From JBEKCP01 sp049509515 (GTDB taxonomy: Bacteria; Planctomycetota; Planctomycetia; Pirellulales; Thermoguttaceae): DNA of 64,000 nt. Below, piece after piece: positions 24,368-33,621 of this stretch; position 1 is the first letter of the stretch, and each line of letters begins with the position of its first letter. The position numbers and the translations under genes are program-made. The notes under the pieces are model-generated. The model did no database searches and had not been told where the DNA came from. It saw nothing but the letters and a program-made list of their open reading frames with translations. Location: assembly GCA_049509515.1 (NCBI GenBank), contig JBEKZV010000013.1:97206-161205 (forward strand), in the 5' to 3' direction.

Positions 24368-27259
24368 TCAGCGTTGGACCGGGGGGCGGGAGGCGGAGGC
24401 CTCGGCCGGCTCGGTCCGCTTGGCCACCACCTCGCGCAACAGGGTGTGGAGCCGCGCGTCGTTGGGCCTCCGCTGGAGGCACCAGCTCAGGTGGGGCTGG
24501 GCGTCGGGGTAACGGCCGGCGGCCACCAGGCACCGCGCCGCCTCGTAGCGGGCGGGAAAGTGGGAGGGGTCGGCCCGCGCGGCCTGCTCGACGGCCTCGA
24601 GCTCGCCGGCCCCGTCGCCCATCTGGTTGCACAGCGACGCGGCCTCGAGCCAGGCCCGCGCACTGGCCGTCCCCCGCAGCCGGGCCGCTTCGGATTGGGC
24701 CACCTCCCGATAGAAGCGCCGCAGCTCGGTCAACTGGTCGAGGATCCACGTGTGTGCGACGGCCAGTTCCTCATCACCGCTCGAAGGCACGGCCTGGGTA
24801 CACTGGCGGTAGATCTGGCGGAGCGGCTCCGACTGGGCCGGCTCCGCCCACTTTGCATAGCGGGCGTGCAGCACGCGCAGCGCGTCCAAATCCGGCTGGA
24901 AGGCCGCCAGAAGACCCTCGACGGGGATGCGGCCGGCCAACGAGTCGATGATCCGCATCCGGTGGGCGAGGCTGTTCTGGAACGCCTTCCGCCAGTAATC
25001 CAGCGCCAGCGGCAGGTTGCCGGCCTGGGCCGCCTGCCGGCCGGCCACCAGCAGCACGTCGCCGTCGTTGGGGCGGACCGCCAGGGCCTGGGCGATGTAA
25101 GCCGCCCGGGCCACCGTACACTCCGGTCCCTCGAGAAAGCACAACTGGGCCAACAGGAGGTAGCCTTCGCCCTCCAGGGGGCTCAGGGAGACGGCCGCGC
25201 GGGCATGCTCGCGGGCGCGACTCAAGTCCGACCGCCGCTCGCCCACCGCCCGTGCCAGCCACTCGGCCACCGCTGCCGGCGAAGCGAAGCCCGCCGCCAC
25301 GGCCGCCTCGCTGATTTCGGCCAGCGGCATGGCGTTCGACGAGGTCGTCTGGGCAAGATCGAAATTGCGGAGGTAGGCCTCGGCCAGGCGGAGGTGAGCG
25401 CGGGCGTGGTCAGGCTCCCAGCGGAGCACTTCCTCCAACTCGGTGATTTGTTGCAGCGTGGCGGCCTTGGCTGCCGGGGCACCCGCTTGCGGGTCGGAGG
25501 CGGCGGGCAAGTCCGGCTTCGGCTTGAGAGCAGCCGCCTCGACGGCGGCGTTCTCCAGTCGGAGATAAGCGTCCCAATGGACCTGGGCCACGGTGGGACT
25601 GAGGCAGCCGGCCACCCCCCACGCCCCGGCAAGGGTCAACGCCAAGATGGCCGCCAGCCCGGCGGGCCGGGGCATCGCGACCGTCCGGAATCGCCGGCCG
25701 GACGAGTCGCGGGCCAGTTGCCACAGGCGGTAAGCGGCGGCGGCCTGGAGCGCGACCAGCAGCATGCAGGCCGGCACGTACCAGACGAAATCCACAAGGG
25801 CGTGGGCGGCGTCGGCGGCCAGACTGGCCGAGACGGCTCCAGCACACAGCAGGATGCGGCGGGCGTCTTGGCCTGTGTGCGGGTCCTTGCAATCGGCCTG
25901 CCGCACCGCGGAGGTGCCCTGGGGTGGGTCGCGCGGCGCGGTCCGCAGATTCGCAGCCGCGGCCCGCAAGGCCCCGATGCACCAGAACGCCGCCAGTCCG
26001 ATCCCTGCGGTCATCAGCCCCAGGCCGACGACGCCGGTTTCCAAGAGTAATTGCAGGGGGCTGTTCTCGGCATGGGTATATTCGCAGCCGGGGGAGGTCT
26101 CCATGTACATGGGGTAGACTTCGGCGTGGCTGCCGACGCCGGAGCCCAGCGGCAGGAAGTGGGGCACGGCCTTGGCATCGGCAGTCCAGATCGCGCGGCG
26201 GCTGCGATGGGCGTCCACGGCCTCCAGCGAGCCGGCAGTCAGATCCCCGAGCCGCGACTGGACCTTGTCGTAGCCGTGGATGGTCAGGGCGGCGGCGGTC
26301 AACAGGGCCATGGCTGCCAGACCCAGCACGGTGCGACGCCCCAGCAGTTGGGCCCGACAACCGACGGCGACCGCTACCGAGGCGGCCAGCAGCAGGGCCA
26401 CCGCGCCGCCGCGGGAGAGCGACATCAGCCCCGCAAACACGACGACGGCCAGCCCCAGCAGGCGGAAGGCGGAGGAATCGAAGGCTTCGCCCTTCCGCCG
26501 CCGGCGGATGCCGTCCGGCTCTTTCCGCGCCAGCGTGGCGGACTGGATCCATGCCAACAGCGGGCCCAGCCCAAGGGCGAGGAAGTGGGCGAAGTGGTTG
26601 CGGTTGCTGAAGCTGCCTTTGACCGCCTCGGAGGCGAGGGAGAAGGGGTGGTCGTAGAACCACAGGTACTGGTCGCTGCCGGTGGCCCATTGCACCAGTG
26701 CCAGGCTGGCGATGGCCACCACCGACACGGCAATGCCCGCCAGCAGCCGCTCGACGTCCTCGAGGATCTTGATCCGCTGCACGGCGACCAGCACCAGCAG
26801 GGCATAAGCGAGGTAGAGGGGAATGGCGGCGCGGGTCGCCGTCGGGCAGAGCGACGCGCAGGACCACACGCCCAGGCTGGTGCCGGGCTCGGCCTGCGCC
26901 GTCCACAGCGGCAGGACCTGGCAGGCGGTGGGCGAAAGGCGGGCCAGGATCGCATCGCCCAGCGGAGCCACCTGGAGGACCAGCAGGACCAAGCCCGCCG
27001 GCAAGAGCCAATCGGCCGGCGAGCGCCGCCAACGGAACTCGCCCCGGGAAGCCTGGCGGAACATCCAGGCCAGCGCGGCGACCGTGGCCGCGGCCACCAG
27101 GAGGAGGTGTCCGAGGGCGTGCCGCCCGCCCATTGCCAGCGGCACGGCGAAGATGCACACGGCCAGCGCGGCGTCGACTACCGTCAGGAGCGCCGTCTGG
27201 ACCTGGTCGGTGCGGCGGCCGCTTTGGGATTTTCGCCGGGTTGCTTCGGAGGAAGGCAT
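24368..27259 (-). CDS. O-antigen ligase/Wzy-type membrane protein with C-terminal TPR domain
   Basis: A 963-residue protein in two parts. The first half has about ten to twelve membrane helices (VVDAALAVCIFAVPLAMGG, LVLLVLQVAPLGDAI and others). It carries the Wzy_C signature region with FSNRNHFAHFLALGLGPLLA, MSLSRGGAVALLL and a periplasmic loop HAENSPLQLLLETGVVGLGL. The second half, from about residue 560, is a helical TPR-like region (for example EVLRWEPDHARAHLRLAEAY and ARAHLRLAEAYLRNFDLAQT). Such enzymes polymerise or ligate surface polysaccharide. It is the last gene of the exopolysaccharide cluster, 28 bases after the BY-kinase stop, and converges on the RTX gene. Confidence 0.9.
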   Translation of the reverse strand: MPSSEATRRKSQSGRRTDQVQTALLTVVDAALAVCIFAVPLAMGGRHALGHLLLVAAATVAALAWMFRQASRGEFRWRRSPADWLLPAGLVLLVLQVAPLGDAILARLSPTACQVLPLWTAQAEPGTSLGVWSCASLCPTATRAAIPLYLAYALLVLVAVQRIKILEDVERLLAGIAVSVVAIASLALVQWATGSDQYLWFYDHPFSLASEAVKGSFSNRNHFAHFLALGLGPLLAWIQSATLARKEPDGIRRRRKGEAFDSSAFRLLGLAVVVFAGLMSLSRGGAVALLLAASVAVAVGCRAQLLGRRTVLGLAAMALLTAAALTIHGYDKVQSRLGDLTAGSLEAVDAHRSRRAIWTADAKAVPHFLPLGSGVGSHAEVYPMYMETSPGCEYTHAENSPLQLLLETGVVGLGLMTAGIGLAAFWCIGALRAAAANLRTAPRDPPQGTSAVRQADCKDPHTGQDARRILLCAGAVSASLAADAAHALVDFVWYVPACMLLVALQAAAAYRLWQLARDSSGRRFRTVAMPRPAGLAAILALTLAGAWGVAGCLSPTVAQVHWDAYLRLENAAVEAAALKPKPDLPAASDPQAGAPAAKAATLQQITELEEVLRWEPDHARAHLRLAEAYLRNFDLAQTTSSNAMPLAEISEAAVAAGFASPAAVAEWLARAVGERRSDLSRAREHARAAVSLSPLEGEGYLLLAQLCFLEGPECTVARAAYIAQALAVRPNDGDVLLVAGRQAAQAGNLPLALDYWRKAFQNSLAHRMRIIDSLAGRIPVEGLLAAFQPDLDALRVLHARYAKWAEPAQSEPLRQIYRQCTQAVPSSGDEELAVAHTWILDQLTELRRFYREVAQSEAARLRGTASARAWLEAASLCNQMGDGAGELEAVEQAARADPSHFPARYEAARCLVAAGRYPDAQPHLSWCLQRRPNDARLHTLLREVVAKRTEPAEASASRPPVQR

Positions 27260-27287
27260 CGCGTCACCTTGAAATCTTCATGGTGCG

Positions 27288-29741
27288 TCAGGCGGCGCGG
27301 CGCGGGACGATCCCCGCGGCCGAGAGCCGCGGACCGCCCGTCCCCAAGCGCGGGGCAACGCCGGCGTCGATCGCATCCAGTTCCAACCCCTCGTCGGCCG
27401 GGGACTGGTGGCCGTTTTCGCCGGCCTGCTCCGGGGCAGCTTCGGCGGCCTCGTCCTTGCCGTAAGTGCCGTCGCGGCTGCCGTAGCCGGAGCCGTACCC
27501 GTAGCCGGAGCCGTACCCGTAGCCGTATCCATATCCGGTGCTGTAGCCGTAGTACCCGCGGTCGCTGTTGGCCACGACGCGGTTGATGATGATGCCCGCC
27601 AGCGGGACCTTCATGGCCGCGAGCATTTCGACGGCGCGGAGGACCTGCCGGCGGCGGTTTTTTTCGGGCTGTACCACCAGCAGCGCGCCGTCCATCAGGT
27701 GCCCGAGGACGGCCACGTCGCTCGTGACGAGCGTGGGGGGGCAGTCGACCAGGACCTGGTCGTAGGCGGTCTCGGCCCAGGCCAATAGCTCGGCGAATCG
27801 CCCTCCGGAGAGCACCTCGGTGGGGTTAGGCATGCGGGCACCGGAGGGAATCACGTCCAGCCCTTCCAACGGCGTGTGGCGGACGCACTCCGCCGCCGCG
27901 GCGGCGATTTCGGTTTCCCCGCGGAGCAGGCGCGACAGCCCGTCCATGCTCCGCATGGCCAGCAGGTTGGTCAGTCCGGGCCGGCGGAGGTCGGCGTCGA
28001 TCAAGAGGGTGCGTTTTCCGGCCTGGGCGCAGCAGACGGCCAGGTTCACCAGCACGGTGGTCTTGCCGTCGCCCGGCTCCGCGCTGGAAATGATCAGCCG
28101 GCGGGTCTCGCGGTCGGAGAGGGCCAGCGCCGTGCGGAGGGTGCGGAAGGCCTCGCTCTGCGGCGAGTCGGGGGTGACGTGCAAGTGGACGCCCTCCAGG
28201 CCCGCGGTGTCGTTGTCCTCCAAACGGCGAATGATGGTCAGCACGGGGGCCCCGAGCTGCCGCTGCAGCTCCTCGAGCGAGCGGAAGCGGTCGTCCAGTA
28301 CGTCCAGGACGCAGACCAACAGCAGGCCGGCCCCGAGGCCTCCCGCCAGCACCATCACCAGGACGGTGCGGGGGTTGGGGGAAATCGGATTGTCGTTGGC
28401 TTTCGGCTCCTCCAGGAGCGACGTGCGGACCTCGGCGCCTTCATGTTTCAGGTCCATGTTGGCGATGCGGCTCGACAGGGCGTCGTGGAGATTCCGCAGC
28501 CAGCCGAGGTCGTGCTGGATGATCTCCAACCGGGCGAACTGGCCGTTGTGTTGGACGGCTTCGTCCCGCGCCTGCTCGAAGCGAACCCGCAGGGCACGTT
28601 CCAGCTCCCGCGCCTCGTTGAGCTTCTGTTGGACCATCTGGACGAGCATCGGGCCGAGCTGGACGGTCTGCACCTCGGCCAAGCGTTGCTTGGCGCGGTC
28701 CTGATACTCCTGGAGGTACTGCTCGCCAAGGCGGATCTTCTCGATCTTGGCGAGGACCTCGGGATGGGCCGGCCCGAGGGTCTCCTGCAGGGCCCGCAGG
28801 GCCGTCCGGTCATCCAGCAGGCCCCGCTCGAGGGTCGTCAGCGTGGCGGTGTCCTGGGCGTCCAGGCCCAGGCCGCGGAAGAGGAGTTCCTTTCCGATCC
28901 CGTCCGCCAGGCCGGTCAGGTACTGCTGGAGATCCTGTCCGGTCCGCAGGGCGGCCTCGATGGCCGCCAGGCTGGCCTCCAGCTCGATGCGGCGGCGCTG
29001 GGCCTGGATCAGCGAGTCGTTGAAGGCCAGGACCTGCTGCACGGAAGGGGGCACGATCTTGCCGTCCTCGGCGCGGATCCCCAAGTCGCCGATCTGCGCG
29101 CGGACCTCCAGCAGTTCCCGCTCTTTCTCGGCGAGCTTGACGACCAGGTCGGCCTTCTCCTTGGTCAGCACGCGGATCAGCTCCGCGGCCGTGCCCTTGT
29201 TCGTCTTGTCGAGGAACTCCATGTAGGCCTGCACGACCGCGGAGAGGATGTTGACCGCCCCCTCCGGCGCCCGGGAGCGATAACTGACGGTGATGATGCT
29301 CGTGTTCTTGACGGCCCGCGCGCTCAGTCCGCGCTGGATGATCCCGCTCCAGCTGTCCTGCGGGGCCCCGGCCAGGTCGATGCAGTACTCGGGTTGCAGG
29401 TAGGGCAGGGCTCCCTCGATCACTTTCGGCGCCGTGACCAGGCTCTCGAAGGTAGGGGTCGTGTTCTGGCGCAGGACGCCGTCGCCGCCCACGGCCGGCG
29501 AGGTCGTTTCGAAGCCCGTATACATCACCAGCAGCGATGCCCGGGCCGAATAGAAGCGGGTGGCCGTGGCATAGTACAGCCCCCCGAGCAAGGCCGCCGC
29601 CGCCAGCGAGACCAGCACCACGTGCTTGCGATATCGCAGGGCAAGAAGGAACCGCAGCAGCGCGTGGACGATGTGGACGAGACTCTCGTCCTGGATTTCG
29701 GGGGCGTCGCCGGACTGGTGTTGCGACTCGCTGGCGCTCAT
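27288..29741 (-). CDS. Polysaccharide co-polymerase/BY-kinase (Wzc-like)
   Basis: An 817-residue bacterial tyrosine kinase controlling chain length and export of exopolysaccharide. The N-terminal Wzz domain has helices VVLVSLAAAALLGGLYYAT and VLVMVLAGGLGAGLLLVCVL around a long coiled-coil periplasmic region. The cytoplasmic kinase has Walker A SSAEPGDGKTTVLVNLA, Walker A' LLIDADLRRPGL and Walker B QVLVDCPPTLVTSD. The tail holds a tyrosine cluster (YYGYSTGYGYGYGYGSGYG) that is presumably autophosphorylated, encoded by imperfect TACGGC-type repeats at about 27477-27560. Start at 29741 is the first Met before the conserved domain; a frame running further upstream is overlap with the exporter gene. 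Partner phosphatase: 32588-33406. Confidence 0.95.
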   Translation of the reverse strand: MSASESQHQSGDAPEIQDESLVHIVHALLRFLLALRYRKHVVLVSLAAAALLGGLYYATATRFYSARASLLVMYTGFETTSPAVGGDGVLRQNTTPTFESLVTAPKVIEGALPYLQPEYCIDLAGAPQDSWSGIIQRGLSARAVKNTSIITVSYRSRAPEGAVNILSAVVQAYMEFLDKTNKGTAAELIRVLTKEKADLVVKLAEKERELLEVRAQIGDLGIRAEDGKIVPPSVQQVLAFNDSLIQAQRRRIELEASLAAIEAALRTGQDLQQYLTGLADGIGKELLFRGLGLDAQDTATLTTLERGLLDDRTALRALQETLGPAHPEVLAKIEKIRLGEQYLQEYQDRAKQRLAEVQTVQLGPMLVQMVQQKLNEARELERALRVRFEQARDEAVQHNGQFARLEIIQHDLGWLRNLHDALSSRIANMDLKHEGAEVRTSLLEEPKANDNPISPNPRTVLVMVLAGGLGAGLLLVCVLDVLDDRFRSLEELQRQLGAPVLTIIRRLEDNDTAGLEGVHLHVTPDSPQSEAFRTLRTALALSDRETRRLIISSAEPGDGKTTVLVNLAVCCAQAGKRTLLIDADLRRPGLTNLLAMRSMDGLSRLLRGETEIAAAAAECVRHTPLEGLDVIPSGARMPNPTEVLSGGRFAELLAWAETAYDQVLVDCPPTLVTSDVAVLGHLMDGALLVVQPEKNRRRQVLRAVEMLAAMKVPLAGIIINRVVANSDRGYYGYSTGYGYGYGYGSGYGYGSGYGSRDGTYGKDEAAEAAPEQAGENGHQSPADEGLELDAIDAGVAPRLGTGGPRLSAAGIVPRRAA

Positions 29742-29839
29742 GCCGGAGCTGTTCCTCAACGTCGCCGCTGCCGAAAAAAGCCGCGGCCGTCGGCCGCAGC
29801 ACCGTTCCGCGACCAACGGTCGCGGCTTTATCGCACCGA

Positions 29840-30901
29840 TCAGAAAACCGTCCACGCGCCGCCGACCGAGAACCGCAGCACGTCGGTACAGGCGCGAGCC
29901 ACCGCCGTGATCGGCGTGTCCTCGACGCTCACGATGTCGCCCGGCGCCAGCCGCAGGTTCGCCCGGCCGTTGCTCTTGGCCTCGCGGACGCTCAGCTCGA
30001 TCAGCGCCGGCTCCGGGCGGCCGGGGAGGCGCCGGATGACCACGACCTTGTCGGCCAACTGCGTCGAGCGGTCGCCGGCCATGGCCAGGGCGTCGAGCAC
30101 CTGCAGGTTCTGGTTGGCCGGCAGGTGGTACTCGCCCGGCTTCTGCACCAGGCCCAAGACGTAAATCGGCTTGAGCACCCGGCGGCGGACCAGCACGACG
30201 TCGCCGTCGAAGACCGGGTACTGGCGGTCTCCCTCGGCGGCGGCCTTGGCCAGGTCCACGCGGACCGCCTGCGGCACTGCCGGCGGCGGAGTCCCGGCGC
30301 CCGCCAGGAGACCGGCCGCCGAATGGCGGATCTCGACGTCCGGTCCGCTCTCCTCGACCAGGCCCCCGGCGGCCACCAGCGCCGCCAAGAGCGAGCAGGA
30401 GCCGCGGGGCAGCGAGTACACGCCCGGCGCCTTGACGGCTCCAATCACGGTGATCCGGTTGCTCCGCGGCTTGCCGAGCGCCACGGTGATGTAAGGCTTC
30501 TGGAAGATGCCGCGGTTGACGGCGGCGGCGGCGATGGCCCGCTCCGCGGCCTCCACGTCCAGCCCGGCGACGGCCACCGGCCCGATCAGCGGGACGTCGG
30601 CCGTACCGTTGTCGGCCACGCGGACGGGAGTCGTGGTCGACGTCAGCGTGCTGTAGTTGGTCACCATCGACACGTCCAGCACGTCGCCGCGGTCGATCCC
30701 GTCGCTGTTGGTCGGGTTGTGGACCAGGTGCGAGAGGTCGATGGCTTCCATGTTCTCGACGGCGGGGGCGGCCAGTTCCGGCGGCAGTTTGGCCGCGTAG
30801 TATTGGCCCGAGGTACACCCGCCCAACCACCCCGCCAGCGCCGCGATCCCCAGCACCGCGCCGGCAGACCCGCAATGTCGGTGCCCTGGAGTGAGCCTCA
30901 T
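29840..30901 (-). CDS. Polysaccharide export outer-membrane lipoprotein (Wza-like)
   Basis: A 353-residue exporter subunit that would form the outer-membrane channel partner of the BY-kinase. The signal peptide ends in the lipobox GWLGGC. The polysaccharide-export domain begins IDRGDVLDVSMV, and two SLBB-type ubiquitin-like domains follow, with ITVIGAVKAPGVYSLPRG and IYVLGLVQKPGEYHLPAN. The motif LAPGDIVSVEDTPI lies near the C-terminus, where the usual amphipathic helix is not distinct. It is 98 bases upstream of the BY-kinase start on the same strand. Confidence 0.93.
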   Translation of the reverse strand: MRLTPGHRHCGSAGAVLGIAALAGWLGGCTSGQYYAAKLPPELAAPAVENMEAIDLSHLVHNPTNSDGIDRGDVLDVSMVTNYSTLTSTTTPVRVADNGTADVPLIGPVAVAGLDVEAAERAIAAAAVNRGIFQKPYITVALGKPRSNRITVIGAVKAPGVYSLPRGSCSLLAALVAAGGLVEESGPDVEIRHSAAGLLAGAGTPPPAVPQAVRVDLAKAAAEGDRQYPVFDGDVVLVRRRVLKPIYVLGLVQKPGEYHLPANQNLQVLDALAMAGDRSTQLADKVVVIRRLPGRPEPALIELSVREAKSNGRANLRLAPGDIVSVEDTPITAVARACTDVLRFSVGGAWTVF

Positions 30902-31045
30902 GTCTACCGACCACCCTTGGGGAAGTCGCGGCCGCCAGCCACTAGAAGAGAGGGCGGGATGCTACCCGAATCCCCGCTGGCGGAAAAGAGCATTTTTTCG
31001 GGCCGGGCACGATGCAAAGCACGCGCGCGGCGTCGCACGCCGCGC

Positions 31046-31579
31046 TCACGGGCTGGCGGGCGACTTATGCCGGGACTCGGCCACCGCGACCGGTACGGCG
31101 ATGGCCGTGGCCACTGCTGCGCCGATTACCCAGGGGTTGGTGAGGAAGGCTTTCAAGCCGCCTTGCGGCGGCGCGCCACGAACCGTGTCACCGCCCATCA
31201 CTACCGTGACGCCCGGGCGTGCCCCAGGGGGAGCCGTCCCCGGCGCCCACAGCCGATAGACCCCGGGGCCCTGCGAGGTGACCAGTTGATAAACGCCGCC
31301 ACGCACCCCCTGGATGGCAAAATGACCCTGGGGATCGCTCACCACGGCCGCCAGCGGCTGGTTCTGGAAGGTCTGGAGTGATACCGGCACGTTGGCCGCC
31401 GGCGTCCCCTGACCATCGACCACGCGGCCGACGAGGAGCCCCCCCTGCCCCAAAGCCACGTCGGTCGCCGGCGGCGGTGCTCCCGGCACCGCATCAGCGG
31501 CCGCGGCCGGCCAGGGGAGATACGATCCTAACACCGCCAAGAGTGCCAACCCAGTCTTCATGCGAGGAAACCGCACCAT
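31046..31579 (-). CDS. Exported protein with carboxypeptidase-regulatory-like domain
   Basis: A 177-residue protein with signal peptide (MKTGLALLAVLGSYLPWPAAA region), a CarboxypepD_reg-like beta sandwich (GLLVGRVVDGQGTPAANVPV, then SDPQGHFAIQGVRGGVYQLV) and one C-terminal helix (NPWVIGAAVATAIAVPVAVA). Such domains often stabilise or present surface proteins. The ATG at 31579 lies 8 bases after AAAGGAG. It is encoded inside the exopolysaccharide cluster, upstream of the Wza-like gene, so a role in polymer anchoring or export is plausible but unproven. Confidence 0.75.
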   Translation of the reverse strand: MVRFPRMKTGLALLAVLGSYLPWPAAAADAVPGAPPPATDVALGQGGLLVGRVVDGQGTPAANVPVSLQTFQNQPLAAVVSDPQGHFAIQGVRGGVYQLVTSQGPGVYRLWAPGTAPPGARPGVTVVMGGDTVRGAPPQGGLKAFLTNPWVIGAAVATAIAVPVAVAESRHKSPASP

Positions 31580-31678
31580 GACATCCACTCCTTTGGATGA
31601 AATGCGTTACGCTTGACTCGAAGAGCCCGCGCATCCCCCCTCACAGCAGGGTCCGGCTTACGATCCCCAACCGGGCTT

Positions 31679-32575
31679 TCATTCTCTTATCGTCGGGAGC
31701 CGCCCGGAAAATGAATCCGAACGGTGATCTTGTGGGTCCGGGCTGCCTATGCGGCGGTTCCAACTTCGCAGGTGTTCGGCCAGCCGCTGCTCCGGTTCGG
31801 GCAGCCGCTGCTGGAGCCGCACGCTCAGCAGTCCCGGCTCTCCCCCCGAGCGCAGTTCGCCGAGGTACTCGACGAGGGCTTTGTGGGCCTCGGGCGGCCC
31901 GTGGATCATGAAGTGGACCCAGGCCCAGGCGATGCGGTACTCCGTCCGCCCCATGTCGGCCAGATTGGCCTTCTTTTCCAAGTCCGCCAGCGGTGGCGGC
32001 GGATCCCAGCGCAAGCTCGCCCGGATTCCCACCAGATTAGGGTGCCCGTACGCCCTCTCTGATCGAGCGACCTCGAAGTACTGGGCCAGGCCCTCGTCCA
32101 GCCACAGCGGCACCCACGGCAACGATGCGTGCAACAGGGCGTGGGTACACTCGTGGCGCAGATCCACTTCGAAGTCGCGGCTCAAATAGGCCAGCACCTT
32201 GCCCGGCCCCCGGCTTTTCACGTACAACGCCCGGCGGTACGGGACGTTCGGCAGATAGCGCTCCAGGTAGCGGGCGTAGGTTACACGATCGTGGAACAGG
32301 TAGATCTCGATCCGCTCCCCAGGGGCCGTGAGGCCCAGCATGGCGCCGAGGTCGCTCTGGAGTTGCGCGAGATCGCGGAGCACGGGCTCCACCCGCACCA
32401 GAGAAAAGTCGGCCCGGCAAATGAACGGGCCGGCGACCCGGGAATCGGGCCACTCGGCCGCGACGGCCGGCCACGCTCCCAGCGCCGCACCCCATAGCAA
32501 CGCGGCGGCCAGGGGCCGAAACCAAACCAATGCAAACTGCAAATTGAGAACTGCAAATTGCAAAATGAATCGCAT
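31679..32575 (-). CDS. Exported HExxH zinc peptidase-like protein (DUF1570-like)
   Basis: A 298-residue exported protein with a gluzincin-type active site: RHECTHALLH, with the HExxH zinc motif, followed by WLDEGLAQYFE, where the second Glu would be the third ligand. The layout matches the DUF1570/peptidase MA-like family. The N-terminal signal is odd: its hydrophobic core (ILQFAVLNLQFA) is encoded by a TTTGCAGTT-type word repeat at 32529-32567, and a TTG at codon 16 would start a second acceptable signal peptide after the repeat. It lies 12 bases after the phosphatase gene, so it is part of the exopolysaccharide operon. Substrate unknown. Confidence 0.78.
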   Translation of the reverse strand: MRFILQFAVLNLQFALVWFRPLAAALLWGAALGAWPAVAAEWPDSRVAGPFICRADFSLVRVEPVLRDLAQLQSDLGAMLGLTAPGERIEIYLFHDRVTYARYLERYLPNVPYRRALYVKSRGPGKVLAYLSRDFEVDLRHECTHALLHASLPWVPLWLDEGLAQYFEVARSERAYGHPNLVGIRASLRWDPPPPLADLEKKANLADMGRTEYRIAWAWVHFMIHGPPEAHKALVEYLGELRSGGEPGLLSVRLQQRLPEPEQRLAEHLRSWNRRIGSPDPQDHRSDSFSGRLPTIRE

Positions 32576-32587
32576 AACGAATGATTC

Positions 32588-33406
32588 CTAGGCAACTCGC
32601 TGGCAGGGTGCCGAGCCGCGCGAGGCGCCGGCCGGCACCATCCCCTCCGGCCACCCGCAAGCGGGTGCCCGGCAAGCGGGTGCCCCGGCGGCGATGCGGG
32701 CCGGATTCGAGCAAAACAACCGCGAAGCCGTCTCCCAGCCCGCCAATCGCCGCACGCACTCGAACGCCTCGGCGAGCCGGGGTTGCCGGGACTGGGCCCC
32801 GTGGGCATCGCTGGCCACGCAATGGGCCAGCCCCTCCCGGACCAGCCGGCCGGCGAGTCGCTGGGCGTGCGGCCCGAATCGACCCGTCAAGCTCCCCGCC
32901 GTGATCTGCAGCAGGCATCCTTCGCGGTGCAGCCGCGCGAGGATTTCGGGCCGGGCCAGGATGCCCGCGTTCCGCTCCGGGTGCGCCAGGACCGGCTGTA
33001 TCCCGGCGGCGCAAAGCTCGGCCACGACCCGTTCCAGGGGGAGGTACACGTCGGCGGGCAACTCGACGAGCACGTGCCGCCGCCGGTCGGCCAGCGAAAG
33101 GATCTCGCCGGCATGAAGTCGGCCTGCGAGCCCCGGCTCAACGCGGATTTCAGCCCCCGGCAAGAGGTGGACCGCCACGCCCTGCCGATCCAGGAGTTGC
33201 TGCAATTGCTCGGTCCGCTGGCGGATCTCCGCTCCGCGGTTGCGGCTGTAGCAGCCCAACTGATGGGGCGTGACCACCGCGGTGACGATCCCGTCGGCCG
33301 CGGCCAGGCGCGCCATGGCCAGGGCCTCTTCCCGGTCGGCCGCGCCGTCGTCGATCGCCGGCAGCAAGTGGCAGTGGATGTCGGTAAACGGCGGGTGTTC
33401 GGTCAC
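32588..33406 (-). CDS. PHP-family tyrosine-protein phosphatase (CpsB/YwqE-like)
   Basis: A 272-residue metal-dependent phosphatase that would dephosphorylate the BY-kinase tyrosine cluster. The PHP signature is plain: FTDIHCHLLPAIDDGA at the N-terminus, VVTPHQLG with a metal-binding His, PVLAHPERNAGI, and ASDAHGAQSR near the C-terminus. The C-terminal 35 residues are low in complexity (GAPACRAPACGWPEGMVP). First gene of the exopolysaccharide cluster. Its promoter should lie in the 215-base divergent spacer shared with the KAS III-like gene. Confidence 0.9.
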   Translation of the reverse strand: MTEHPPFTDIHCHLLPAIDDGAADREEALAMARLAAADGIVTAVVTPHQLGCYSRNRGAEIRQRTEQLQQLLDRQGVAVHLLPGAEIRVEPGLAGRLHAGEILSLADRRRHVLVELPADVYLPLERVVAELCAAGIQPVLAHPERNAGILARPEILARLHREGCLLQITAGSLTGRFGPHAQRLAGRLVREGLAHCVASDAHGAQSRQPRLAEAFECVRRLAGWETASRLFCSNPARIAAGAPACRAPACGWPEGMVPAGASRGSAPCQRVA

Positions 33407-33429
33407 GCGATTGGCGCCTCCGGCGCGCG

Positions 33430-33506
33430 GCGGGAGGTTGCCGGGCAGGTCCCCTCTGCCGGACGGGACTTACTGCCGCCTCCAGCGCGCGGCGGGAGGT
33501 TATCCA
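33430..33506. repeat. Direct repeat in the divergent spacer of the exopolysaccharide cluster
   Basis: Two copies of a word close to GCGCGCGGCGGGAGGTT, each preceded by CGCCTCC, lie about 66 bases apart between the phosphatase start and the KAS III-like gene. Each copy is itself partly palindromic. It could be a regulator-binding pair or a repeat-element remnant. Confidence 0.45.
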
Positions 33507-33566
33507 AGGGGGCCGGCGGCCGTCAAGTCCAATCGGGATCGCGCCTCCGCCGTCGGGGGACCGAGG

Positions 33567-33595
33567 TTGACGCGGGGACGCGCATGTGCTAGCCT
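33567..33595 (+). promoter_or_regulatory. Candidate promoter of the KAS III-like gene
   Basis: TTGACG at 33567-33572, a 17-base spacer and TAGCCT at 33590-33595. The predicted transcript start near 33602 supports translation from the ATG at 33622, which has GGGGA 8 bases upstream, rather than from ATG 33607. Confidence 0.5.
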
Positions 33596-33621
33596 GCCAC
33601 AGTTACATGGGGACACACGTC

